Positions 1 through 6,920 of a stretch of 64,000 nt of DNA are shown here, one piece after another. The stretch is taken from assembly GCF_000685805.1 (NCBI RefSeq), contig NZ_JMKP01000001.1, positions 62,001 to 126,000 on the forward strand, read 5' to 3'. Under the pieces are notes generated by a model. It saw only the letters and a list, made by a program, of their open reading frames with translations. It was not told the DNA's origin and did not search any database. Origin of the DNA: Psychrobacter phenylpyruvicus DSM 7000 = NBRC 102152 (lineage in GTDB: Bacteria > Pseudomonadota > Gammaproteobacteria > Pseudomonadales > Moraxellaceae). Each line of letters starts with the position of its first letter. The first letter of the stretch is position 1. A program made the position numbers and the translations under genes.

Positions 1-1
1 C

Positions 2-352
2 AGTGCTGCAGCAGACTCATTGGGTGGTGAAGCCAGCAATGATTTATTAGACCTATTGGGCTCTAATGGCACCTTGGTTTCTTTTGGTGTCATGGCCGGT
101 GAGCCGATGGTTTTAAACCCTAGTAATTTGATTTTCAAACAAGCAGTAATCAAAGGCTTCTGGGGCAGTAAAACCAGCCGTGAAATGGATCTTAATAACA
201 AAAGACGCTTAATCAATGAGCTCATTGAACGTGGCGTTAATAAACAGCTTAAGCTACCCGTAGAAGCCATTTATAACCTTGAGGATATTAAAGAAGCTGT
301 GTCGGGTAAGGTGCAAAAGGGTAAAAAAGGCAAGGTGTTATTAAGGCCTTAA
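2..352 (+). CDS. Zinc-type (MDR) oxidoreductase, C-terminal part
   Basis: The gene enters from the left edge in frame from base 2, so only about 116 C-terminal residues are visible. They read as the end of a medium-chain dehydrogenase/reductase: a Rossmann strand-turn (GTLVSFGVMAGEP), then the stretch FKQAVIKGFWGSK and the closing AIYNLEDIKEAVSGKVQKGK, which resembles 2-enoyl thioester reductases and quinone reductases that use NAD(P)H. The catalytic half is outside the window, so the substrate cannot be named. It stops at TAA 350-352 and is followed by an intrinsic terminator. A TTG at 20 could be mistaken for a start, but the reading frame is open to the edge and the family extends upstream. 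Confidence 0.75.
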   Translation, partial: SAAADSLGGEASNDLLDLLGSNGTLVSFGVMAGEPMVLNPSNLIFKQAVIKGFWGSKTSREMDLNNKRRLINELIERGVNKQLKLPVEAIYNLEDIKEAVSGKVQKGKKGKVLLRP

Positions 353-428
353 TACGATTGAAGGTTAAGAGCGGTCTATAAAATGAAGATAGTTGATAGT
401 ATTCGAGCCGATTATAGATAGAGTTATG

Positions 429-455
429 AAAAGCACCCTAGTGGGTGCTTTTTTG
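429..455 (+). terminator. Intrinsic terminator after the MDR gene
   Basis: Stem AAGCACCC/GGGTGCTT with a TA loop, followed by a T-run. It belongs to a family of GCACC/GGTGC terminators repeated in this window. The AT-rich stretch from 456 to 735 shows nothing else I can identify. Confidence 0.85.
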
Positions 456-735
456 ATTTAACCATATTTAACAATACTGCTTAATCATAAAATCTATTTC
501 TAATCTAGATTATTAAAAAGGCTTTAAATATATTATAACTAATGGATTAAATAAGTTATTTTTAATAATAAAGTTTTAATAAATGATAAAGTATAGCGGA
601 TCAGGTAAGGTCGATTGTTGGTTTTAAAGTCAGCTAATTATCATAAAGCCCGTCTTTTCCATGCAATCAAAAGCTTTTCTCACCTCAAAAACTATTAATG
701 ACATTAAATATCTTTTTTCAACTCAGGACCCTTAA

Positions 736-1080
736 ATGAACTTTAACCTTTCAATATTGTCATTATTGCTTTCTTTAATTCTGTTGGTTTGTTCCATTTT
801 TGAATTAATACTAATGTTTAAAAAAAAGGAATTTAAATTATTTATTCTTATTATAATTTTCTTAGTCTTTGGCAGTTTTACTGAAAATTTGTTGTTATCA
901 ACATCTACCACTATTGGGTTAGGCCTAGCGTTAACAGCAGCGATTATCGCCATCAAAATAATTTTTTATCAACGCCACAAAGCAGATAAATACGTACGCA
1001 CTTTGTTTTATGTTCAAATGCCAATCATCGTTATAAACGTGGCTACAGTTATAATTATTTGGTTATATTTAGGATTTTAG
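736..1080 (+). CDS. Small multi-pass membrane protein, unknown
   Basis: A 114-residue protein made almost entirely of hydrophobic segments: about residues 5-27, 33-55 (with the break GSFTENL), 58-77 and 92-113, so three to four membrane helices. Short charged loops KKKEFK and YQRHKADKYVR suggest cytoplasmic connections. I do not recognise a family. An AGGA about seven bases before the ATG is a plausible ribosome site. The gene stands alone, convergent with the lipoprotein gene at 1295-2065, and the two share a terminator between them. An antisense reading frame over the same DNA (732-956) is less likely because this strand gives a coherent membrane topology. Confidence 0.6.
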   Translation: MNFNLSILSLLLSLILLVCSIFELILMFKKKEFKLFILIIIFLVFGSFTENLLLSTSTTIGLGLALTAAIIAIKIIFYQRHKADKYVRTLFYVQMPIIVINVATVIIIWLYLGF

Positions 1081-1156
1081 TACTTATTTAAAAATCAATA
1101 GATTGTCGCAGGTTTTATTATTTTTATGTTTAGGCCTAACTTTTTAGACACCCAAT

Positions 1157-1187
1157 AAAAAAGCACCCAATCGGGTGCTTTTCGTTT
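1157..1187. terminator. Bidirectional terminator between convergent genes
   Basis: A-run, stem AGCACCC-AATC-GGGTGCT and T-run. The hairpin serves both the small membrane protein (plus) and the lipoprotein (minus). Bases 1157-1178 are identical to the 22-bp repeats bounding the mobile element at 2326 and 8306. Confidence 0.85.
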
Positions 1188-1294
1188 TAAAACAATGCCT
1201 ATAACTTAGACTTATTGCAATTTAATCAAAACCTGCAGTCATAAAATCGATGGTTCCTACCGCTCTACTAACAATTAACTGTAGAGCCTACTAA

Positions 1295-2065
1295 CTACTG
1301 TTTACCGTTAAAGACACCTGTCCATTCTGTCTTACCAGCTTTGGTACCTTCAATCATGCCAGCAACTTCAGCAGCATTAGGCCCATAAAAACCCCCTGAT
1401 ACGATGCCCTTTGAGCTATCTAAAGAGGATTGCGCTGTCCCCGTTAGTTTATTGCCCTCTATATTAGCCTGGATACCTATCGATACACTGTCAGCTTTAA
1501 GTTTCCCTGTAAATTCTTTATTTACAAAATCGGCTTTATAGTTAGCAGTTCCGTCAATCAGATCGCCTTTAGCACTATTAGCCCCCCGATATAAGAAATA
1601 TCCATTATATTCAGCAATACCACTATTCGGCATTTCAGGAGTTACATCCCCATTAAAAAACATATAGCTCATAGCGGGTCCATCGCTGTAATAGCCGATT
1701 TTGCTATAATCGGTCTTGCCGCAGCAAGTAGCCGTATCATTTATGCTAGTCCAGGTTCCTGCGTATATATTAGGATAAGAGATCACTATAGTTTTGTCTT
1801 CAATCTTGAGCATATCAAGATTACTGCTGTTAATTGACCCCGTGGTTGCTTTTTCAGCACCATTAGAAGCCACTATCTTTAAGTACTTACCTGTTTCAGT
1901 TTTTGTCGCTTCTGGTTTTGGTTCTGGCTTAATGGAAGGTGGCGGTGTTTTATCAGGTAGTGGCGTGGTTGGTGTTTGAGTTGAACTGCTACTACCGCCG
2001 CTGCTACATGAGGCGAGAAATAAAGTGGCTATAATACTTGCAGTGAGTTTATTGAAATAATGCAT
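1295..2065 (-). CDS. TbpB/Slam-type surface lipoprotein
   Basis: A 256-residue lipoprotein. The first 20 residues form a signal peptide ending in the lipobox LASC, so Cys20 would be lipidated. A low-complexity linker rich in Ser, Thr, Pro and Lys follows (about 21-58). The rest looks like a single beta-barrel module ending with GGFYGPNAAEVAGMIEG, the signature seen in transferrin-binding protein B barrels and Slam-dependent surface lipoproteins. Such proteins bind host or environmental iron, haem or other ligands at the cell surface; the ligand here is unknown. AAGGAAGG lies upstream of the ATG. At 256 residues it has one barrel, against the two lobes of TbpB. No Slam or TonB-dependent receptor gene is adjacent. 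Bases 2066-2325 upstream hold only its probable promoter. Confidence 0.75.
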   Translation of the reverse strand: MHYFNKLTASIIATLFLASCSSGGSSSSTQTPTTPLPDKTPPPSIKPEPKPEATKTETGKYLKIVASNGAEKATTGSINSSNLDMLKIEDKTIVISYPNIYAGTWTSINDTATCCGKTDYSKIGYYSDGPAMSYMFFNGDVTPEMPNSGIAEYNGYFLYRGANSAKGDLIDGTANYKADFVNKEFTGKLKADSVSIGIQANIEGNKLTGTAQSSLDSSKGIVSGGFYGPNAAEVAGMIEGTKAGKTEWTGVFNGKQ

Positions 2066-2325
2066 AGGTGCCTTCCTTGTCTGTGAGTGTGCTCTTTACT
2101 GACTGATTAATTGGTTTAAAAATTACTTTTTAAAAGCAAAAAACGAGTTTAGAGTATTCCTTCGCTCGATAGTTTATATTAAGTATGGCAACCCGACAAT
2201 ATTTACTGTTAATTTTAGAAGAAAATTAACTTTTCTATTTCTTAACGCTATAAATAGCTATCTCTAGCAACAACACTAAAAAAACAAGGTTTTGTTAAGC
2301 ATGTAAGGCGACTCCTCTATACCTT

Positions 2326-2347
2326 AAAAAAGCACCCAATCGGGTGC
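2326..2347. repeat. attL candidate (22-bp direct repeat)
   Basis: Six A bases followed by GCACCCAATCGGGTGC, identical to 8306-8327. Outside the repeat the sequence continues GTCTTTTTG rather than TTTTCG, so this copy has a weakened T-run, as expected if its right flank comes from the element. Confidence 0.7.
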
Positions 2348-2440
2348 GTCTTTTTGATTACCTAATATCATCTATTATTATCAATATCTAGTAATAACAA
2401 GGGATTGCTGATAAAATCTATTACCACAAGTTAGCACAAA

Positions 2441-2484
2441 TTGGCTACCATTAGCACTTTAATTGGCTACCATATTGGCTACCA
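2441..2484 (+). repeat. Left arm-type repeats TTGGCTACCA x3
   Basis: Three exact copies of TTGGCTACCA at 2441-2450, 2463-2472 and 2475-2484, the last two 12 bp apart, directly ahead of the integrase gene. The same core recurs twice at the right end of the element. Probable integrase N-terminal-domain binding sites; they may also autoregulate the integrase promoter. Confidence 0.7.
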
Positions 2485-2507
2485 GAATTTATCAACTGTC
2501 CTAGGTT

Positions 2508-3845
2508 ATGAAAATGTCAAAAACTAACAAAGGTATAACTACAATAACCCAAATAGAAAAAGCAATTAAGCAAGCAATCAAAGACGGCAAAACAACTATT
2601 AAACCGCTGATAGGTTATAAAGGGCTCGAACTTAGAATACGCCCACATAAAGACCGCACTGATGCCACAGCCGACTTCAGACACCGTTACACCCACCCTA
2701 TTACTGGCAAACGCCCATATATGACTTTAGGACAATATCCAGCCTTAACCCTTGCTGATGCTAGACAGATGCACAGTGATAATATGGCATTATTGGTTAA
2801 GGGTATTGATCCGATAGAGCATCGAGATAACCAAAAACAAAAAGAACTAATAGACCGTATGAACACCCTAGACCACTTTATTAATGAGTGGGAGAATATT
2901 CGAAGTACCAAGAATTTAAAACCTGTCACTATAGAAAAGACCGAAAGACTATTAAGACCTATTAGACAACAACTAGGACATATGCGTGTTACTGATATAA
3001 CCCCTAGTATAGTCATTCAGTTTATTAACGGCATACAAGAAAAAACCCCAAACAAAGGACTAAGAGTTAAGACCGCACTTAAAAGCATTTTACAACTTGC
3101 GTTAAAACATAGAGTTATTGAGTCTAACCCAGCAAGTGACTTGCAAGGCACACTTAAAACCCCTAAGACAAAACATCTGCCTGCTATTACAAACCCTGAA
3201 CCATTCGCAAAACTACTAAGAGAAATTGACCAACTAGATGATGCTGGACAGCTTTACAACAAAAGCATATTGCAGTTACTGGCTTTAACTTGTGCTCGAA
3301 TTGGTGATGTTGTATCTATGCAGTGGGCTGATATTAACTGGCTGACTAAACAATGGCAGTTTAAGCCACAAAAGGCAGGTAACAGGGGCGATATGGTAGC
3401 CGATATGGTAATACCACTAGCACCGCAGGCAATAGAGATATTAAAAAAATTACAGAAATTTACTGGCGATAAAGACCATGTATTTTACAACTCAAGACGC
3501 AAATTAGCACCCTACCACAACCCTGAAGAAGTTAACAAAGTTTTAAATAGTGGCTTAATGAATGACGGAAGAGGGTATAAAGGTATCCATAGCCCACATG
3601 GGTTTAGATCTTCAGCTAAAACTATGCTGATGGAAAGGCGAGGCTATGATGAACTGATAACAGAACTGGCTTTAGGTCATACTATGCTTAATAAATATGG
3701 AAGGGCTTATAACCGTATGGCAGGCATAGACCAAAGAACCAAAATGATGAATGATTGGGCGAACTATTTAGACGATCTTAGAGCTGGTAAGTTTGATAAT
3801 ATGATTTATGCCGACTTTAATCAGCAGAAAGCACAAAACGGCTAA
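2508..3845 (+). CDS. int: Tyrosine-type site-specific integrase
   Basis: 445 residues, the normal length for island and P4-type integrases. An N-terminal arm-binding domain (about 20-100, with GLELRIRPHKD and RPYMTLGQYPALTLADAR) is followed by a core-binding SAM-like domain (about 120-215). The catalytic domain carries the first Arg in CARIGDVVSMQW, the H-x-x-R box in SPHGFRSSAKTML, and LGHTMLNKYGRAYNR with the nucleophilic Tyr. It would catalyse excision and integration between attP and the terminator-borne attB. It lies about 160 bases from attL and reads inward. The Shine-Dalgarno is weak (TAGG), and a second ATG lies at 2514. All catalytic residues are present, so it is probably active. 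An inverted repeat GCAGGGC/GCCCTGC follows the gene near 3862-3928. Confidence 0.93.
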   Translation: MKMSKTNKGITTITQIEKAIKQAIKDGKTTIKPLIGYKGLELRIRPHKDRTDATADFRHRYTHPITGKRPYMTLGQYPALTLADARQMHSDNMALLVKGIDPIEHRDNQKQKELIDRMNTLDHFINEWENIRSTKNLKPVTIEKTERLLRPIRQQLGHMRVTDITPSIVIQFINGIQEKTPNKGLRVKTALKSILQLALKHRVIESNPASDLQGTLKTPKTKHLPAITNPEPFAKLLREIDQLDDAGQLYNKSILQLLALTCARIGDVVSMQWADINWLTKQWQFKPQKAGNRGDMVADMVIPLAPQAIEILKKLQKFTGDKDHVFYNSRRKLAPYHNPEEVNKVLNSGLMNDGRGYKGIHSPHGFRSSAKTMLMERRGYDELITELALGHTMLNKYGRAYNRMAGIDQRTKMMNDWANYLDDLRAGKFDNMIYADFNQQKAQNG

Positions 3846-3958
3846 GAGCCATTAACCAAATTGCAGGGCTAGGAGTAATTACCCGAAAACTAGCCATTTC
3901 ATGCCTTAGGCTGGCACGCCCTGCACCTTATTTTTTCAAGGCATGGATTAGTTAAGGC

Positions 3959-4768
3959 ATGGTTATGTTCAATTACTTTACGATAGAACAAGCTATCAAG
4001 TATGTTAACAACAAGGTTGATTATGACTTTTCATTTGAAAACCTAAAAGATTTAGAAACTTTCCAAGTTATTCAGCCTGTTTTTCTCTTTCAAGGATATG
4101 CTAAATTTCACTATGACGAAACAGAGGCAGTGACTGAAATAGGCGGTTATTTCACCTTAACTGAAACAGAGAGTTTAATATCTAAAGAAGATGTTCGTTT
4201 TGAAAAATGCTTTTTAGATCAACCAGCTTTAGATAATTATGATGGGTATGATGGAGAACTAGATGTTTGCTTAAACCTAGAAGAAAAGGGAGAAGACAAC
4301 TCTGATGTTATATCGTTATACAGATGGATTAGAGACAGTCACGTAGAAATAAACCCATATCATTATAGTTTTTATCTATTCCACCTCGATGATGATAAAA
4401 GCGAAGTTATCAAGCATAAAATCAAGCCACACGAAGTCAGAATAAAAAAAGATGAACTGGATGACTGGTTGTCTAGTAGCTCTACAGACGATAATGTGCA
4501 AAAACTGCAAGCTCGAATATTAGAGCTTGAACAACAGCTTAGTCAGTCCAGCCAGCAAAGCGACATTTCTACCACAGAGTATACTACTCCTGCTATAGAT
4601 GCTCTTAATGCAGTGGTTAAGAAATTTTGGCTAGACTATGACCCAAAACAAAAGAACGCCACAAAACAGCACACAATTAAAGAATGGGTAAAAGAAAATT
4701 ACCCCATAATTACCGATAGCATGGCATTGTGGATAGACAGGATTGCCCGTCATCCTAGTGCAAAATAA
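3959..4768 (+). CDS. Element-encoded protein of unknown function with coiled coil
   Basis: 269 residues, no family recognised with confidence. The N-terminal ~170 residues are acidic and aromatic-rich (EEKGEDNSDVISLYRWIRDS; FYLFHLDDDK) and may be a separate domain. Residues about 178-200 (VQKLQARILELEQQLSQSSQ) form a heptad coiled coil, suggesting oligomerisation. The C-terminal ~60 residues (TPAIDALNAVVKKFWLDYD to IDRIARHP) form a compact Trp- and Lys-rich module which, from memory, occurs in other proteins next to integrases in islands. Two ATGs, at 3959 and 3965, are possible starts, preceded by TTAAGG. It sits between int and the repeat cluster at 4774-4875. It could be a regulator, replication accessory or cargo protein; the sequence does not decide. 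Confidence 0.6.
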   Translation: MVMFNYFTIEQAIKYVNNKVDYDFSFENLKDLETFQVIQPVFLFQGYAKFHYDETEAVTEIGGYFTLTETESLISKEDVRFEKCFLDQPALDNYDGYDGELDVCLNLEEKGEDNSDVISLYRWIRDSHVEINPYHYSFYLFHLDDDKSEVIKHKIKPHEVRIKKDELDDWLSSSSTDDNVQKLQARILELEQQLSQSSQQSDISTTEYTTPAIDALNAVVKKFWLDYDPKQKNATKQHTIKEWVKENYPIITDSMALWIDRIARHPSAK

Positions 4769-4773
4769 ACTTT

Positions 4774-4875
4774 TACCGTAACACCTTCAGGCTCTTAAAA
4801 CTCAATGGCATTTAGTACCGTAACCTCACCGTAACCCCTTCCACCGTTACTCCTAACGGTATTGCCATAACGGTA
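4774..4875. repeat. TACCGTAAC repeat cluster (operator or iteron array)
   Basis: Six related 8-9-mers within about 100 bp: TACCGTAAC at 4774 and 4816, ACCGTAAC at 4828, ACCGTTAC at 4843, and inverted TAACGGTA at 4854 and 4868. The pair at 4843-4860 makes a perfect dyad ACCGTTA-CTCC-TAACGGT. It lies just before the AlpA-type gene and is the best candidate for a control region of the small-gene operon. Confidence 0.6.
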
Positions 4876-4938
4876 TATCAATAAACTAAGCTAACACCTG
4901 TTATCAGTTAAACCCATAACTAAACAGGAGTTAGCATC

Positions 4939-5166
4939 ATGCTTAACATTCATGAAACCACTTCAAACCAGTACGGCTTACACCCACAAGGGCAAATTCG
5001 TATCAAGCCCACAGCTGACCTCGTAGGCGTGCATCACCAAACTTTACGCAGATGGTGGAAAGCTGACAAATTCCCAAAACCTATCAACATTAACGGCATC
5101 TTATTATTTAAGAATGCTGACATATTGGCATGGCTTGAAAAAGCCCACCGCACAGAAGGGGCTTAA
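4939..5166 (+). CDS. AlpA/MerR-type helix-turn-helix regulator or excisionase
   Basis: 75 residues. After a short leader, the core from about residue 20 reads IRIKPTADLVGVHHQTLRRW (a helix-turn-helix), then the wing WKADKFPKPININGILLFKN and a final helix ADILAWLEKA. This is the layout of AlpA/Xis-like proteins of P4-type islands, which activate int or act as excisionase. A strong ribosome site (CAGGAG) precedes the ATG. It is the first gene of a packed run (4939-6164) with intergenic gaps of two to three bases or overlaps, directly downstream of the TACCGTAAC cluster, which it may bind. Confidence 0.8.
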   Translation: MLNIHETTSNQYGLHPQGQIRIKPTADLVGVHHQTLRRWWKADKFPKPININGILLFKNADILAWLEKAHRTEGA

Positions 5167-5168
5167 TC

Positions 5169-5405
5169 ATGAATAAACCAATCAGATCAGCAAATGAATT
5201 ACTAGATGACTTTTCATTCAGTATAGCGGTAGAACTCGAGCGGTTATCGTACTTTGAAGTCCTATTCAAAGCGATCAGAACAGATTTAACCAATAAAGGT
5301 CATTCAGCCAAAGCCTTAGCCAGTTTAGGCGAATATCTAGCACAAGATTTTACGTACTACTCACAGCTTGATCTTGAACAGCTAGAAAAAGAACAGGAGG
5401 TTTAG
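5169..5405 (+). CDS. Small element protein, unknown
   Basis: 78 residues starting two bases after the previous stop, with AGGGG upstream of the ATG. Predicted almost wholly helical and acidic (NELLDDFSFSIAVELERLSY, then SLGEYLAQDFTYYSQLDLEQ), with no Cys and no membrane segment. I do not recognise a family. Its position between two helix-turn-helix genes suggests an accessory role in regulation or copy control, but this is inference from context only. Confidence 0.6.
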   Translation: MNKPIRSANELLDDFSFSIAVELERLSYFEVLFKAIRTDLTNKGHSAKALASLGEYLAQDFTYYSQLDLEQLEKEQEV

Positions 5406-5408
5406 ACA

Positions 5409-5687
5409 ATGAATATTCAAAGCAGCAAGACACAGCGAGTTAAAGAATATCTATTATCAGGAAACCAAGTGACAGGCTTAGAGTTAATGCTGGATTTTAA
5501 ATGTCTAGCTTATCGAGATGTGATCTATAGATTACGTAAACAAGGTTTAGCTATTCAAACTGAAATGGTAGGAAAGAAAGTTAAACACGCAGTTTATTGG
5601 ATAGATAGAGAGGATATAGATAGAAACGCAGGCAAGTTAAGCACTAAAGGAACGTTAAAGGAGGTGATTAATCATGCTAAGAAGTAA
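5409..5687 (+). CDS. Small winged-helix DNA-binding protein
   Basis: 92 residues with a very strong ribosome site (AGGAGG) shared with the end of the preceding gene. The sequence KTQRVKEYLLSGNQVTGLEL then YRDVIYRLRKQGLAIQTEMV is a helix-turn-helix, and KVKHAVYWI is the beta wing, a layout common in helix-turn-helix proteins of phages and satellites. A basic tail follows. It would act in the cytoplasm as a repressor or replication accessory. It overlaps the next gene by 14 bases. Confidence 0.7.
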   Translation: MNIQSSKTQRVKEYLLSGNQVTGLELMLDFKCLAYRDVIYRLRKQGLAIQTEMVGKKVKHAVYWIDREDIDRNAGKLSTKGTLKEVINHAKK

Positions 5688-5865
5688 TCGCCCCTTTAAC
5701 AGAACCCAAAGCAAATCAAAGCAACAAGCAGGATTATTAAACCGTATTTTTAAAAACTATTCAACTATATTGATTGTTTCTACCGCTACAATCATTTTGA
5801 TACCTCCCACTTGCCAGCAAAAACCAGTAATGGCTATGGATAAGCTACAGGGGGCAGAGTTATGA
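5674..5865 (+). CDS. Small protein with one membrane segment
   Basis: 63 residues. A basic N-terminus (residues 2-30, rich in Arg, Lys and Gln) is followed by one hydrophobic segment, about 31-47 (STILIVSTATIILIPPT), and a short polar tail; this fits a single-span protein with the N-terminus inside. GGAGGTGATTAATC before the ATG gives a good ribosome site inside the upstream gene, and the stop overlaps the next ATG as ATGA, so translation is probably coupled. No family recognised. It could be a membrane-acting accessory or a lysis/toxin-type small protein; neither is shown. Confidence 0.5.
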   Translation: MLRSNRPFNRTQSKSKQQAGLLNRIFKNYSTILIVSTATIILIPPTCQQKPVMAMDKLQGAEL

Positions 5866-6164
5866 AAATGCATAGATGCAATCGGTTTCATAGTTGCAAT
5901 GCCCCCATATGCCCTTTAGATGACCAGTACCTCACACGTAAATACTTGAAAGGCGAACCAATTTGTTTTTATATGGCTGAGGCAGTCAAAGAAAACGGCA
6001 AAGATAAAATAAGGGGGGCTATAGGTATATCGGGAAGTATAAAGGTGCAATTATGCCTTGATACCGTACTGTCAACCCATAGACCCCCAAAATTTGGCAA
6101 ATTGGCTAGAAAATTAAGGTTATCTATGACCACTAAAAGCCGTTTGAGGTTAAACGCTGATTAA
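5862..6164 (+). CDS. Cys-rich small element protein, unknown
   Basis: 100 residues. The N-terminus MKMHRCNRFHSCNAPICPLD holds three Cys and two His, and a fourth Cys lies in EPICFYMAEAV, so a small zinc-binding module is likely. The C-terminal half is basic (KLARKLRLSMTTKSRLRL), compatible with nucleic-acid contact. It starts inside the previous stop codon (ATGA), with GGGGG/CAGAG upstream; a second ATG at 5868 is possible. No family name can be supported. It is the last gene of the packed run and precedes the hairpin region ahead of the Rep gene. Confidence 0.55.
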   Translation: MKMHRCNRFHSCNAPICPLDDQYLTRKYLKGEPICFYMAEAVKENGKDKIRGAIGISGSIKVQLCLDTVLSTHRPPKFGKLARKLRLSMTTKSRLRLNAD

Positions 6165-6212
6165 GTTTACAACTGTGAACTATGTCAATATTGTACCCTG
6201 ATTTTTTAATTG

Positions 6213-6259
6213 ATCCATTCCCCCATAGCCAATACAGCCTATAGCATGGGGGCGTGGAT
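6213..6259. other. Long hairpin upstream of the Rep gene (origin candidate)
   Basis: Arms 6213-6226 (ATCCATTCCCCCAT) and 6246-6259 (ATGGGGGCGTGGAT) pair at 12 of 14 positions, with one further G-T wobble, around a 19-base loop. A hairpin just upstream of an HUH-type initiator gene is a typical double-strand origin or control site in rolling-circle systems. The function is inferred. Confidence 0.45.
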
Positions 6260-6323
6260 AGATTAATAAAAATAGGTCGGTTTTTCATAATATCTTATAG
6301 TGTTTAATCCATACAGGTTTTAC

Positions 6324-6890
6324 ATGAGGCAGATAATCCATAAAAACAGCATTGTGCTGAATGGGTTAGAGTTGCCAGTAAATGCAAATAGTGAGCAGGG
6401 TTGTTACGTTGAAATACTCGAAGCTTTACACAGCCAAATGACTGCTATGATTAACATTCACTGCAAAGTTATGTTGCTTAGAGCCGATATTCGATTGTAT
6501 GAATACACAGATGATAACAAGGTGATAAGCAAATTTTTAAGGCAGTTAAAAAAATGGCTTAGAAACAACTACAAAATTAAAGAAGTTGGTCATCTATGGG
6601 TTAGAGAAAGGGAGAAGTCAAAGCAACAGCACTATCATTTAATGCTGATGATTGACGCAAACAAAGTTAGACACCCAAAGCGAATAATCGAGCGTATAGA
6701 TTATATGGCATCAATATATAATTTATCTGCATACACGCCTAAAAACTGCTATTACCTAATCAAAAGAGATGACCAAGATAAATTTAACGAGGCGTTTAAA
6801 CGTGGCAGTTACTTAGCTAAACAGCGTGGTAAAGGCTACAAAGGCAAACTAGCTAACAACTATTCAGCCAGTAGAATTAAAGTTAATTAA
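6324..6890 (+). CDS. YagK/YfjJ-type (inovirus Gp2-like) replication protein
   Basis: About 188 residues from the ATG at 6324, which has CAGG six bases upstream; a GTG at 6300 would add eight residues. Core features are the aromatic-charged stretch FLRQLKKWLRNNYKIKEVGH, the HUH-like strand KQQHYHLMLMIDANK (His-Tyr-His), the helix HPKRIIERIDYMASIYNLSA and the C-terminal FKRGSYLAKQRGKGYKGKLA. This is the pattern of the YagK/YfjJ family, related to inovirus Gp2, thought to nick the origin and start rolling-circle replication. Candidate catalytic tyrosines lie in the C-terminal YLAKQ region. It follows the hairpin at 6213-6259 and ends in its own terminator. It is shorter than full phage Rep proteins but looks intact. 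Confidence 0.75.
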   Translation: MRQIIHKNSIVLNGLELPVNANSEQGCYVEILEALHSQMTAMINIHCKVMLLRADIRLYEYTDDNKVISKFLRQLKKWLRNNYKIKEVGHLWVREREKSKQQHYHLMLMIDANKVRHPKRIIERIDYMASIYNLSAYTPKNCYYLIKRDDQDKFNEAFKRGSYLAKQRGKGYKGKLANNYSASRIKVN

Positions 6891-6920
6891 AGGGTTGCAC
6901 TTCAAGTGTGACCCTTTTTA
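6889..6920 (+). terminator. Terminator of the Rep gene
   Basis: AAGGGT-TG-CACTT/AAGTG-TG-ACCCTT hairpin with a CA loop, followed by TTTTTA. It starts at the stop codon of the Rep gene and closes the left transcription unit of the element. Confidence 0.75.

Noticed and set aside
732-956. Minus-strand open frame under the small membrane protein
   Set aside because: The plus-strand frame shows regular membrane helices and a ribosome site; the minus-strand one is a shadow.
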